Assembly (NCBI GenBank): GCA_022766795.1
Contig: JALEPE010000058.1
Span: 1 to 12,944, forward strand
DNA length: 12,944 nucleotides
Origin: Helicobacter sp.
GTDB taxonomy: Bacteria > Campylobacterota > Campylobacteria > Campylobacterales > Helicobacteraceae
Direction: 5' to 3'
Part shown: piece after piece, positions 5,945-12,944 of the stretch
How the letters are laid out: the number at the start of each line of letters is the position of its first letter
Position numbering within the stretch: the first letter of the stretch is position 1
The notes under the pieces: generated by a model
Databases searched by the model: none
What the model saw: only the letters and a program-made list of their open reading frames with translations
What the model was told of the DNA's origin: nothing
Position numbers and translations under genes: made by a program

Positions 5945-6447
5945 TATTTCTCCTTATCGTTTGCTTGATATGTCTTGTGAATATAATCTGAAACTTCGGC
6001 GCAAAAGTCCTTACCGTGATAAATTCCAGATACAACAATTTGTGCGGATTCTGTGTATTTATGTGTAATTGCGATGGTATAAGTCTTTAAAATATAAGCA
6101 AAGAATCCTTGATAATAAACCGCTCCGCCACAATCATTCCAAATAATTCCTCTCTTGCCTTTTGTCCAAGGCAAAATTCCTGAATGCAGCCATACGCCTC
6201 GCTCGTCCATAAACACATACATAGCGCGCATTGATAAGAATCGCAAAGGAAGTGTAATGCCATACCAAATGGCTAATATCGCCACAGCCCACCAGAAATA
6301 ATCGGGCTTAAAATAATGTATGCCATATAAAACAATCGCGGCAAAAATCACACTAAAGAGGAAGCTTTTTACATAAACTATCCAAGAAAGTCCATATTTT
6401 TTAGAGAGAATGCCACTTCCGCCAACTTCTGCTTGACTATCTTCCAT
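5944..6447 (-). CDS. Small PH-like inner-membrane protein of unknown function
   Basis: 167 residues from ATG 6445-6447, preceded by AAGGAG, ten bases after the adk stop. A longer frame back to 6522 would overlap adk by 65 bases and has no reason to be used. The protein has a short acidic N terminus (M-E-D-S-Q-A-E), two membrane segments at about residues 25-45 and 50-70, then a soluble domain rich in beta-type segments (Y-V-F-M-D-E-R-G-V-W-L-H-S-G; I-I-W-N-D). This arrangement resembles bacterial PH-domain (YdbT/YdbS-like) membrane proteins, but only by layout. A different gene occupies the same slot in H. pylori. Its job is unknown, and its place between adk and ppa is probably only positional. 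Confidence 0.75.
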   Translation of the reverse strand: MEDSQAEVGGSGILSKKYGLSWIVYVKSFLFSVIFAAIVLYGIHYFKPDYFWWAVAILAIWYGITLPLRFLSMRAMYVFMDERGVWLHSGILPWTKGKRGIIWNDCGGAVYYQGFFAYILKTYTIAITHKYTESAQIVVSGIYHGKDFCAEVSDYIHKTYQANDKEK

Positions 6448-6457
6448 CTTTTCTCCT

Positions 6458-7030
6458 TTAAATCTTACTCTTAATAAACGCTTCCATTTCGGTAGTAATT
6501 TCCTCAATCGTGCGCTCACCATTGATTTTCTTTAAGATTCCTTTTTTGCTATAAAAATCCTGAATCTCTTGAAGCGGTGTTTGATAAACTTTCATACGAT
6601 TGTTAAAGACTTCTACATTATCATCTGCACCTCTTGCGCGTCCAAGCACTCTATCACACGCAGTTTTTTCGCTCACCTCCACTTCAATCACACTCACAAG
6701 CGCAATATCACTCTTGTTTTGCAGAATCTTATCTAGCTCCACCATTTGCTCCACGCTTCTAGGATAACCATCAATTAACACAATATCCTTTATTGCATTA
6801 GAAATCGCATCTACAATCGTTTTGACAACAATCTCCAAAGGCACGAGATTCCCCTTGCTTGTGTAACTATCAATCAATTTTCCAAGCTCACTTCCACTTG
6901 CCACTTCTGCGCGGAGCAATTCTCCTGTGGAATAATGCACCATACTTTCGCTATTGTTTTTGCTAATAACTTCCGCATCTGTTGTTTTACCACTGCCGGG
7001 TGCGCCAATAACTAAAAATAATTTTTTCAT
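6458..7030 (-). CDS. adk: Adenylate kinase, short form
   Basis: 190 residues from ATG 7028-7030, with AAGGAG overlapping the aspS stop. It converts ATP plus AMP to two ADP in the cytoplasm. The P-loop G-A-P-G-S-G-K-T is at residues 9-16, the AMP-binding region Y-S-T-G-E-L-L-R-A-E-V follows, I-D-G-Y-P-R-S is the conserved catalytic segment, and G-R-A-R-G-A-D-D-N is the LID anchor. The LID itself is short, with no zinc-binding cysteines, which explains the 190-residue length compared with about 214 in E. coli. The gap to aspS is nine bases. Confidence 0.97.
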   Translation of the reverse strand: MKKLFLVIGAPGSGKTTDAEVISKNNSESMVHYSTGELLRAEVASGSELGKLIDSYTSKGNLVPLEIVVKTIVDAISNAIKDIVLIDGYPRSVEQMVELDKILQNKSDIALVSVIEVEVSEKTACDRVLGRARGADDNVEVFNNRMKVYQTPLQEIQDFYSKKGILKKINGERTIEEITTEMEAFIKSKI

Positions 7031-7039
7031 TTCATCTCC

Positions 7040-8791
7040 TTATTTTTTGGTTTCTCTTACCTTGATATGCAACTCTCTTAGTTGCTCCTCACCCGCCGCA
7101 CTTGGTGCATCTGTGAGCGGACAAGTTGCTTTTTGTGTTTTAGGGAATGCAATCACATCACGAATAGAATTTGCACGGCTTAGTAGCATAATGATTCTAT
7201 CCATTCCAAAGGCTAAACCGCCGTGTGGAGGCGCACCAAACTGCAAAGCTTCAAGCAGGAAGCTAAATTTACTCTGTGCTTCCTCTTTAGAGATTCCAAG
7301 TAATGTAAATACGCGACTTTGAATCTCTTGCTTGTGGATTCTAATGCTTCCTCCACCAATCTCAAAACCATTCAACACCACATCATACGCTACAGAGCTA
7401 ATATCCTCCAAATCCTCCACATCTAAATCTTTGGGCATTGTGAAAGGGTGGTGTAGTGCCGAGATACTGCCATCATCATTGCGCTCAAACATAGGAAAAT
7501 CCACAACCCATAGGAATCTGTATTGATTCTCATCTACTAGCCCCATATCCCGTGCGACTTTTTGACGCAAGCGTCCCATATAATCCCACACGATTTTTTT
7601 CTCTCCCGCGCCAAAGAAAATAATATCCCCAACACTTGCGCCCACGCGTTCTAATAAGGTTTTAAGGCTTGTTTCGCTTAAAAACTTCACAAGCGGTCCC
7701 TTTGCGCCTTCCTCTTTAATTTGGATATACGCCAAACCTTTTGCACCAAATTTACGCACAAATTCCTCTGCTTCTCCTAAAGTCTTGCGCGTAAAGAAAG
7801 AATCTCCACCCTTAACGCAAAGAGCCTTAAAGCGATTCTTTTTAGAATCCTTCGCAATGGAAGAAAAAATATCATTACTAGAATCCACAAACAAATCTCC
7901 CACTTCCACAAGCGGTAAATCAAAGCGCAAATCCGGCTTATCACTTCCATAAGATTCCATTACTTCCTTATAAGTGCGACGCTCAAAAGGCGTTTGCACA
8001 GCAATTCCACAGACTCCAAAAATCGCCTTTAAAACCTCCTCTGCAACCGCCATTACTTCTTCTTGCTTACAAAAGCTCATCTCAATATCAATCTGTGTAA
8101 ATTCCGGCTGCCTATCAAGGCGTAAATCCTCGTCTCTAAAGCACTTTGCAATTTGAAAATATTTATCAAACCCACTTACCATTAAAAGCTGTTTAAAAAG
8201 TTGTGGGCTTTGTGGAAGCGCGTAAAATTCCCCGTGATGCACACGGCTAGGAACAAGATAATCCCTTGCGCCCTCTGGAGTGGCTTTTGTCAAAATGGGC
8301 GTTTCCACTTCTAGGAATCCTAAGTTGCTTAGAGTATTGCGCGTGGCTTGTGCCACTTTGGAGCGCATAATAAAAATCTCTTGCAAACGTGGATTGCGCA
8401 AATCCAAGTAGCGATATTTTAAACGCACATCTTCGCCCACACTCTCATCGCCTACAGCAATAGGCGGCGTTAAACTTTTATTTTCAATCACTAGTGATTC
8501 TACAAGCACTTCAATTTTGCCTGTTTTGAGCTTGGGATTTTCTAGCCCCTCACCCCTTGAACGCACCTTTCCTTTTGCAATCAAAACATACTCATCACGC
8601 ACTTCACTCGCAATTTTATGTGCTTCCCCGCTATCTTTTGGGTCAAATACAAGTTGCACAAGTCCGCTGCGGTCGCGCAAATCAATAAAAACAACGCCTC
8701 CGTGGTCGCGATAGGTATTACACCAACCGCACAACTGCACCACTTCTCCGATATTTTGCTCTCCTAAATCCGCACAATAATGGCTTCTCAC
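7040..8791 (-). CDS. aspS: Aspartyl-tRNA synthetase, probably non-discriminating (Asp/Asn)
   Basis: 583 residues when started at GTG 8789-8791, which lies eight bases after AGGAG and gives the N terminus M-R-S-H-Y-C shared with H. pylori AspRS. The GTG at 8798-8800 sits on the Shine-Dalgarno itself and is less likely. Order of domains: OB-fold anticodon-binding domain (G-W-C-N-T-Y-R-D-H-G-G), class II motif 1 (F-L-E-V-E-T-P-I-L-T), motif 2 (F-R-D-E-D-L-R-x-D-R-Q-P-E-F-T-Q), a bacterial insertion (GAD) domain, and motif 3 (G-L-A-F-G-M-D-R). It contains L-E-N-P-K-L with Leu83 and Leu88. These match the two leucines linked to relaxed tRNA specificity in H. pylori AspRS (L81 and L86), so it probably also charges tRNA-Asn with Asp for GatCAB to amidate. 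Confidence 0.97.
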   Translation of the reverse strand: MRSHYCADLGEQNIGEVVQLCGWCNTYRDHGGVVFIDLRDRSGLVQLVFDPKDSGEAHKIASEVRDEYVLIAKGKVRSRGEGLENPKLKTGKIEVLVESLVIENKSLTPPIAVGDESVGEDVRLKYRYLDLRNPRLQEIFIMRSKVAQATRNTLSNLGFLEVETPILTKATPEGARDYLVPSRVHHGEFYALPQSPQLFKQLLMVSGFDKYFQIAKCFRDEDLRLDRQPEFTQIDIEMSFCKQEEVMAVAEEVLKAIFGVCGIAVQTPFERRTYKEVMESYGSDKPDLRFDLPLVEVGDLFVDSSNDIFSSIAKDSKKNRFKALCVKGGDSFFTRKTLGEAEEFVRKFGAKGLAYIQIKEEGAKGPLVKFLSETSLKTLLERVGASVGDIIFFGAGEKKIVWDYMGRLRQKVARDMGLVDENQYRFLWVVDFPMFERNDDGSISALHHPFTMPKDLDVEDLEDISSVAYDVVLNGFEIGGGSIRIHKQEIQSRVFTLLGISKEEAQSKFSFLLEALQFGAPPHGGLAFGMDRIIMLLSRANSIRDVIAFPKTQKATCPLTDAPSAAGEEQLRELHIKVRETKK

Positions 8792-8827
8792 AGCTTTCAC
8801 TCCTAAAATTTTACAAAATAATTTGTG

Positions 8828-8833
8828 ATTGTA
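8828..8833 (-). promoter_or_regulatory. Predicted -10 box for aspS
   Basis: On the minus strand TACAAT preceded by TGA gives an extended -10 (TGATACAAT) about 36 bases upstream of the chosen aspS start. The upstream DNA is T-rich, as expected for this group. Confidence 0.45.
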
Positions 8834-8913
8834 TCAAAAAATCATAAAAGACAAAATTAAAGATTCCACGAATTTACAAGGTTATTATTTTAAAACTTTA
8901 AGCAAATCTTTGC

Positions 8914-8919
8914 TAAAAT
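8914..8919 (+). promoter_or_regulatory. Predicted -10 box for fdhT
   Basis: TAAAAT preceded by TG at 8911-8912 (TGCTAAAAT) forms an extended -10, with AT-rich upstream sequence. Transcription would begin near 8926, leaving a 5' leader of about 78 bases before the fdhT ATG. The leader contains a small perfect hairpin, GCTTAA-GGT-TTAAGC (8931-8945), of unknown function. Confidence 0.5.
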
Positions 8920-9003
8920 GCGCAGAATTAGCTTAAGGTTTAAGCAAGCAGCTTCTTCTTAACTACTTTTTCTTAGCTGTCATTTATTTCTAGGAGTTTT
9001 GTT

Positions 9004-10065
9004 ATGAAATTGGCAATTTGGCCGATTCTAGCGGGTGTTGCGCTTGGAGTCTTAGCACCTGTGCTAGTATATTTTGGAAATCCGGGCAATATGGGAATGT
9101 GCGCAGCGTGTTTTACGCGTGATATTGCAGGAGCGTTAAACTTGCACCAAGCAGGAATTGTGCAATACATTCGCCCAGAGGTGATTGGATTAATTTTTGG
9201 TGCGTTCATTGCTTCTTTTTTGTTTAGAGAGTTTCGCCCACGCGCTGGTTCTGCGCCGATTGTGCGCTTTATGCTCGGCATATTTGCGATGATTGGTGCG
9301 CTTGTCTTCTTGGGTTGCCCTTGGAGAATGTGGCTAAGACTTAGTGCTGGGGATTGGACTGCAATTGCAGGTGTGTTTGGACTTGTCTTTGGAATCTTAA
9401 TTGGTGTATTTTTCCTAAAACGTGGATTCTCTCTTGGCAGGAATCGCCCAACAAGCAAAATTGTAGGACTTGTATTCCCGCTATTCGTATTGGGGATTTT
9501 TGGACTTTTAATTTGGGGGCTTATGGACGCAAATGCTCCAATCAAATTCTCGCAAAAAGGTCCGGGTTCAATGCACGCACCTCTAATTATTTCGCTTGTT
9601 GCAGGGTTATTCTTGGGCGCACTTTTCCAAAAAAGTCGTTTTTGTATGATTGCTGCGGTGCGTGATACGATTCTAACGCGCGATACACATATTCTACAAG
9701 GCGTGGTTGCGTTGGTTGTCGCAGCCTTCATCACAAATCTTGCGTTAGGATTCTTTAATCCGGGCTTTAGCGGACAACCAATTGCGCATAATGATACGCT
9801 TTGGAATTTTTTAGGAATGGCACTTGCTGGAATCGCATTTACACTAGCGGGTGGTTGTCCGGGCAGACAATTAATCTTATCAGGCGAAGGTGATGGTGAT
9901 GCGGCTGTGTTTGTATTTGGGCTACTTGTTGGAGCAGCATTTGCGCATAATTTTGGACTTGCAAGCTCCCCTGCTGGAATTGGAGCAAATGCACCTGTGG
10001 CGGTTATCGTAGGATTTATATTTTGTTTGCTTGTAGCAGTCTTTGCAAGAGAAAAAAGGAGTTAA
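9004..10065 (+). CDS. fdhT: YeeE/YedE-family membrane protein, FdhT-like (putative selenium or sulfur-species transporter)
   Basis: 353 residues from ATG 9004, with TAGGAG seven bases upstream. The protein is almost entirely membrane segments in two similar halves. It carries the cysteine motifs of the YeeE/YedE family: M-C-A-A-C (Cys33, Cys36), F-L-G-C-P-W-R-M-W (Cys105), S-R-F-C-M (Cys214) and A-G-G-C-P-G-R-Q (Cys285). In thiosulfate transporters of this family such cysteines handle the substrate. It is followed after one base by a TusA-like gene. This pair matches Campylobacter jejuni FdhT/FdhU (Cj1500/Cj1501), reported to be needed for selenium-dependent formate dehydrogenase activity. 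The same role here is inferred from gene pairing and motifs. No formate dehydrogenase or selenocysteine gene lies in the window. An alternative is sulfur uptake. Confidence 0.85.
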   Translation: MKLAIWPILAGVALGVLAPVLVYFGNPGNMGMCAACFTRDIAGALNLHQAGIVQYIRPEVIGLIFGAFIASFLFREFRPRAGSAPIVRFMLGIFAMIGALVFLGCPWRMWLRLSAGDWTAIAGVFGLVFGILIGVFFLKRGFSLGRNRPTSKIVGLVFPLFVLGIFGLLIWGLMDANAPIKFSQKGPGSMHAPLIISLVAGLFLGALFQKSRFCMIAAVRDTILTRDTHILQGVVALVVAAFITNLALGFFNPGFSGQPIAHNDTLWNFLGMALAGIAFTLAGGCPGRQLILSGEGDGDAAVFVFGLLVGAAFAHNFGLASSPAGIGANAPVAVIVGFIFCLLVAVFAREKRS

Positions 10066-10066
10066 A

Positions 10067-10279
10067 ATGGTAGAACTTGATGTGCGTGGGCTTAGTTGTC
10101 CCGAACCTGTTTTAAATCTTAAACCTCTACTAGATAGAGGTGAGAGTGAAATTAAAGTGCTTTGCAGTTGTGGTGCAAGTAGCGATAATATTGCACGCTT
10201 AGCTAAAAATAATGGCTATATTGTGGAATCACAAATTGAAAACGGAGAGGATTTGGAGTTTATTTTAAAAAAATCTTAA
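10067..10279 (+). CDS. fdhU: TusA/SirA-like sulfur (or selenium) carrier, FdhU-like
   Basis: 70 residues from ATG 10067-10069. AGGAG lies five bases upstream, inside the end of fdhT, and only one base separates the fdhT stop from this ATG. A longer frame starting at 10043 overlaps fdhT and lacks such a site. The TusA signature R-G-L-S-C-P-E-P-V places the persulfide-forming Cys at residue 11. Unlike classical TusA there is a second cysteine pair, L-C-S-C-G at about residues 34-36. TusA proteins relay sulfur as a persulfide in the cytoplasm, and the C. jejuni FdhU relative supports selenium-dependent formate dehydrogenase. It probably receives the chalcogen imported by the preceding membrane protein (inference). 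Confidence 0.9.
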   Translation: MVELDVRGLSCPEPVLNLKPLLDRGESEIKVLCSCGASSDNIARLAKNNGYIVESQIENGEDLEFILKKS

Positions 10280-10300
10280 CTTGTTAAAATCTCGCTATTG

Positions 10301-10333
10301 CGCCATTACAAGATTCCGTAAGGAATCGTGGCG
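10301..10333 (+). repeat. Hairpin downstream of fdhU
   Basis: CGCCA (10301-10305) pairs with TGGCG (10329-10333), and inside it GATTCC (10312-10317) pairs with GGAATC (10322-10327) around a GTAA loop. The hairpin is 22 bases after the fdhU stop but has no T run, so it may be a weak terminator, a transcript stabiliser or a repeat fragment. It shares 12 bases, GCCATTACAAGA, with 12837-12848. Confidence 0.5.
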
Positions 10334-10430
10334 TATGTTGCGTTAGCAACTCACCCGCTTTGAGCTGCAAATCTATAATTTTGCATAAGAAAATAATAAT
10401 GGAATCGCAAATTTAAAGGCGAGATACAAG

Positions 10431-10520
10431 ATTATGGATTGCTTCGGCTAATGCCTCGCAATGACGCGGTGGTAATATGTCATTGCGAGAAAACCACAGG
10501 TTTGCGTGGCAATCTATAAT
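10431..10520. repeat. REP-like palindromic element
   Basis: The outer arms 10431-10442 (ATTATGGATTGC) and 10509-10520 (GCAATCTATAAT) are inverted with one mismatch. The inner arms CTCGCAATGAC (10455-10465) and GTCATTGCGAG (10479-10489) are perfect over 11 bases. A further copy of the outer arm lies at 10557-10568. Words of this type (GTCATTGCGAG ... GCAATC) recur as extragenic palindromes in many bacterial genomes. The rest of the gene-free stretch 10280-10695 holds no convincing frame. It separates the convergent fdhU and transferase genes. Confidence 0.75.
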
Positions 10521-10695
10521 TTTTATTTCGCCATTGAATATTTTTTGATTGTCAAGATTATGGATTGCCATAAGCGAGTGTAGTCTTTAAAGATTCTATA
10601 GAAATTTATTGTTTGTTTAAAATTCTAAATTATTGCGTTATTCACTGCATTTGTTCCTTGCGGTAATGGAAAAGTGGTGCATTGATACAAGTTTT

Positions 10696-12698
10696 CTAGT
10701 CTTCTTGCAAATTAACGAGCCTCAAGGCTAAAGTGTAGCTTAACCATTGTTCATATAAATTTTTAAAGTTTAGAATCTCTTTGCTTGGCGTAAAGGATTC
10801 CGCATTTAAAAGGCTTTGCGGATTTTTATAATGGAATCCCAAATTTGCGCTATAAATTCCTTCAGCATCTATCCAAATTGCTTCGTTGTAACCAAATTCG
10901 TATTTGGGATTCTTAATTTCTCCTAGCAGATTGCGTCCACCCATATTTAAATATTCCACTTCATCAAGACTTAAAGCATAGAGTGTTGGGAAAATATCCT
11001 TATGCGAACCTACCCTATTTTTGTCGTAATAAAGATTGTGCTGGTATGTTTTAGGCACATAAAGATAAAATGGCACAGCATAGCTTAGGGCTTGTTCGGT
11101 ATTAAAATCACTCTGCATATCCCGCACTCTATGGTCTCCTGTCGCTGCAATAATAACCCTATCCTTCAATGCGCTTTCTTTGATATTGCTTAGAAATTTG
11201 CCAAATTCATTATTTGCGTAGATGTAGGTATTAAGGATTGTGTAGGCGTTTTTAGGAAATCTTTGTAGGATTTCATTGGGAATTTTATCTTTTGCAATGC
11301 TTTCATACACATTGGGAAATGGCGGGTGGTTTGAGGCACTTAAAGCTAAAATCAACAATGGCTCTTTAGCATTATTTAACAATTCAAATGCTTTTTGATA
11401 CATAAATTCATCTAGGATTCCATAAGAATTGCGTGTTTTATTAGCTTCTGCATATTCTTCGCTCATTATGATTTCATCTATTAATACATCAACACCTTGT
11501 GCTTGCATAAAGTCGCCCATACCAAACCACGCACGATTCCCTGAAGTTAGAAATAGGACTTTGTAGCCTTGTTTTTTGTAAATTTCTATGGGGCTTAGGG
11601 GGAGGTAATGCTTTTTGTATTGTGATTTTGAAAGTGTTTTTGGGGAGTTGAGAAACAAAAAGGAAAGACTTGGCGCAGTGCCATTTGCGAAGGGCAAAAA
11701 TCGCTCAAATACAAAATCGGATTTAAAATGCTCCTTTAGTGCGCCAAGTAAATTGAAGTTTTCATTATTAAACATCAACATTTGCCCACCAAAGCTTTCC
11801 ATTAAATTTATCATAATATGTGGCTTTTGCGATTCTGCAATGGGATTTTTAGGGCTTGTTTCAAAGAGAGGAAAAAGATTCTCTTGCAAGGCTTCGCCCT
11901 CTTTTTCATCGGCTCTTGCTATATCCAAACTTTCTTTTTTATACATTTTATGTGCAAAGGCAAAACTCATCAATGGGTTTAGCACAAGGCGATTAAAGCT
12001 TTCAATTTTGGAAAATTTATAATTCTCAACATTCATCGTAATATGGCGAAAAGGTCCCCTCAAGGCTAGAGCATAGAATAAAAGAAAAATAAACACAAAA
12101 AGCAAGGCAATGCGGAATCGCAAATGAATGGTTGTGTGAAATTTTGAAAGCTTTAGATTCCACCCTACACAAAATATCGTAAAACATAGGGCAATAAAGG
12201 TTAGGAAAAGCACAGGATAATCATTAAAAATAATGCCTAAAACCGCGGTTGTCTCATCATCTTTTAGTGCAAAAATAAATGTATCAATATTGGTTTGATA
12301 CATTTGATAATAATAAAAATTGATAAAACAAAACAGAATAAAAACAAAAGCTAAAAGTGCGATAAAAATTGAGGATATAAAAAGATAGAATCTTAAAAGC
12401 TTAAAGTTCCCCCCCAATTATTTGCAAAATAATCCATTAAGAAGCCTAGAATAAAGGCTACAAGTAAGGGCAAAAATGCTGCTGAAATCAATCTTAAATC
12501 ACTCACTGCACCAAGTAAAAAAGTTAAAATCGTGTCATTGAAATTTGCATTGATTAAGGACTTAGGTAAGAAGTTTAAAACCATAATTAAGCGCGACAAA
12601 AAGAAAAGTAACATAAAAATAAGTGTGAAGCTTAATATTTGCAAAAATATAAAATAGGAAAACTTTAGAGGATTAAAAAATGGTTTTATAAGCGGCAT
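10696..12698 (-). CDS. LTA synthase/sulfatase-family membrane transferase, frame split by a poly-G tract (probably phase OFF)
   Basis: Two frames form one gene. The first begins at ATG 12696-12698 with AAGGA five bases upstream, encodes about 97 residues with two or three membrane segments, and ends at 12393 after leaving frame at a 7-G tract. The second runs from the tract to 10696. With 8 (or 5) G they join as W-G-G-N-F into about 667 residues: an N-terminal membrane domain of several segments, then a periplasmic alkaline-phosphatase-type domain. In joined numbering, metal ligand Glu301 lies in N-L-M-E-S-F-G, nucleophile Thr341 in A-N-G-T-A-P-S, then S-N-H-P-P-F, A-T-G-D-H-R and G-S-H-K-D-I-F-P-T-L-Y-A-L, as in LtaS-like enzymes. 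These transfer phosphoglycerol or a similar group to a surface glycan. The substrate here is unknown. As written, only the short first part is translated, apart from any weak internal start. Confidence 0.85.
12409..12415. repeat. Poly-G tract (7 G on the minus strand) breaking the transferase gene
   Basis: Seven G in the coding strand follow A-N-N-W at residues 92-95. In the given frame translation ends five codons later (G-G-T-L-S-F then TAA). Eight or five G joins the membrane-domain start to the catalytic frame. The early position means slippage would give a true ON/OFF switch. Confidence 0.85.
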
Positions 12699-12739
12699 CG
12701 GAATCCTTGTCGTTTTTTGCTTTTAAGGTCTAAGATTTT

Positions 12740-12745
12740 ATTATA
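12740..12745 (-). promoter_or_regulatory. Predicted -10 box for the transferase gene
   Basis: A perfect TATAAT on the minus strand, within AATTTATAATAAAATC, lies about 42 bases upstream of the ATG in very AT-rich DNA. Transcription would start near 12733. Confidence 0.5.
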
Positions 12746-12836
12746 AATTATGGAATCTTAAAAATAAATGTAAAATCTTTTTAACTTAGCGCAATTGAAG
12801 ATGATTGCAAAAGAAAGCAAGATTGTTTTACGCTTT

Positions 12837-12944
12837 GCCATTACAAGAAGTTGGCGCAGCTTTATAGTATGCAAATGTAAAGCATTTGTGCAAGGTTGAG
12901 TGAGTTGCTATGCAAATGCATCTTCGGCGTTGCCTCGTAAGGAC
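12837..12944. repeat. Fragments of the intergenic repeat family at the right edge
   Basis: This gene-free end shares three pieces with 10300-10470. GCCATTACAAGA (12837-12848) repeats 10302-10313 directly. GTGAGTTGCTA (12900-12910) is the reverse complement of 10344-10354. The last 24 bases (CTTCGGC, then TGCCTCG, then AC) match 10441-10465 with one gap and a few changes. A small inverted CAAATG/CATTTG pair also lies near 12872-12888. The element probably continues beyond the window. Confidence 0.6.

Noticed and set aside
6448..6522. Upstream start for the PH-like membrane protein
   Set aside because: It would overlap the adk coding sequence by 65 bases with a basic leader made from shadow sequence. 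The ATG at 6447 has AAGGAG correctly placed.
8792..8800. GTG at 8798-8800 as the aspS start
   Set aside because: The Shine-Dalgarno AGGAG runs into this codon. The next GTG has good spacing and matches the N terminus of the H. pylori enzyme.
8973..9734. Long minus-strand open frame opposite fdhT
   Set aside because: Its protein is rich in Pro, Ser, Lys and Asn with no recognisable fold, and the plus-strand frame is a clear YeeE/YedE protein. It is a shadow frame.
10280..10695. CRISPR array in the repeat-rich gap
   Set aside because: The repeats are palindromic, unevenly spaced and diverged, with no regular spacers and no cas genes nearby.
12393..12417. TTG at 12415-12417 as the true start of a separate 573-residue transferase
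   Set aside because: It lies inside the poly-G junction, has no ribosome binding site, and would lose the N-terminal membrane segments encoded in the other frame with a good ATG and Shine-Dalgarno sequence.
1..12944. tRNA, rRNA or insertion sequence with transposase
   Set aside because: I saw no cloverleaf, no rRNA-like sequence and no transposase-like protein anywhere in the window.

Overview
The window looks like a chromosomal segment from a Campylobacterota organism, most likely an enterohepatic-type Helicobacter. The evidence is the AT-rich sequence, the conserved aspS-adk-(X)-ppa gene order, an AspRS and a PseH that closely resemble Helicobacter and Campylobacter proteins as I recall them, a FdhT/FdhU-type pair, and three poly-G tracts at places where coding frames break, as in phase-variable genes of this group. 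I cannot name the species.

Layout. Positions 1-5105 (minus strand) read as one compact operon: dctP, dctQ and dctM (a TRAP C4-dicarboxylate transporter), ccdA, pseH (pseudaminic acid N-acetyltransferase), a sugar-type formyltransferase, and the first codons of another gene running off the left edge. Positions 5106-5425 are intergenic, with a dctP promoter and a large nested inverted repeat. Positions 5426-8791 (minus) hold aspS, adk, a small PH-like membrane protein gene and ppa, tightly packed. A divergent promoter region (8801-9003) separates these from fdhT and fdhU (9004-10279, plus strand), predicted to serve selenium-dependent formate dehydrogenase maturation. Positions 10280-10695 contain no gene but carry several palindromic, REP-like repeats. 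Positions 10696-12698 (minus) hold an LTA-synthase/sulfatase-family membrane transferase gene split by a poly-G frameshift. The last 246 bases hold its promoter and fragments of the same repeat family.

The most interesting signal is the set of poly-G tracts. One (7 G) lies at the end of pseH, one (12 G) at the end of the formyltransferase gene, and one (7 G) near the start of the transferase gene. In each case the tract length shown puts the gene out of frame with a long downstream open frame. In pseH a change to 6 or 9 G adds 60 residues that fill the whole gap and stop directly against the next ATG. In the formyltransferase 11 or 14 G adds a 20-residue tail ending 14 bases before the next ATG. 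In the transferase 8 (or 5) G restores a protein of about 667 residues. This suggests phase-variable surface or flagellar glycan modification, possibly including a switch between N-acetylated and N-formylated pseudaminic acid. The first two switches would change C-terminal tails and translational coupling rather than knock out the catalytic domains. A sequencing error in homopolymers is the main alternative.

A second, window-wide signal is the word GATTCC/GGAATC, which I counted by eye at about 47 copies against roughly 5 expected from base composition. Some copies are paired as inverted repeats.
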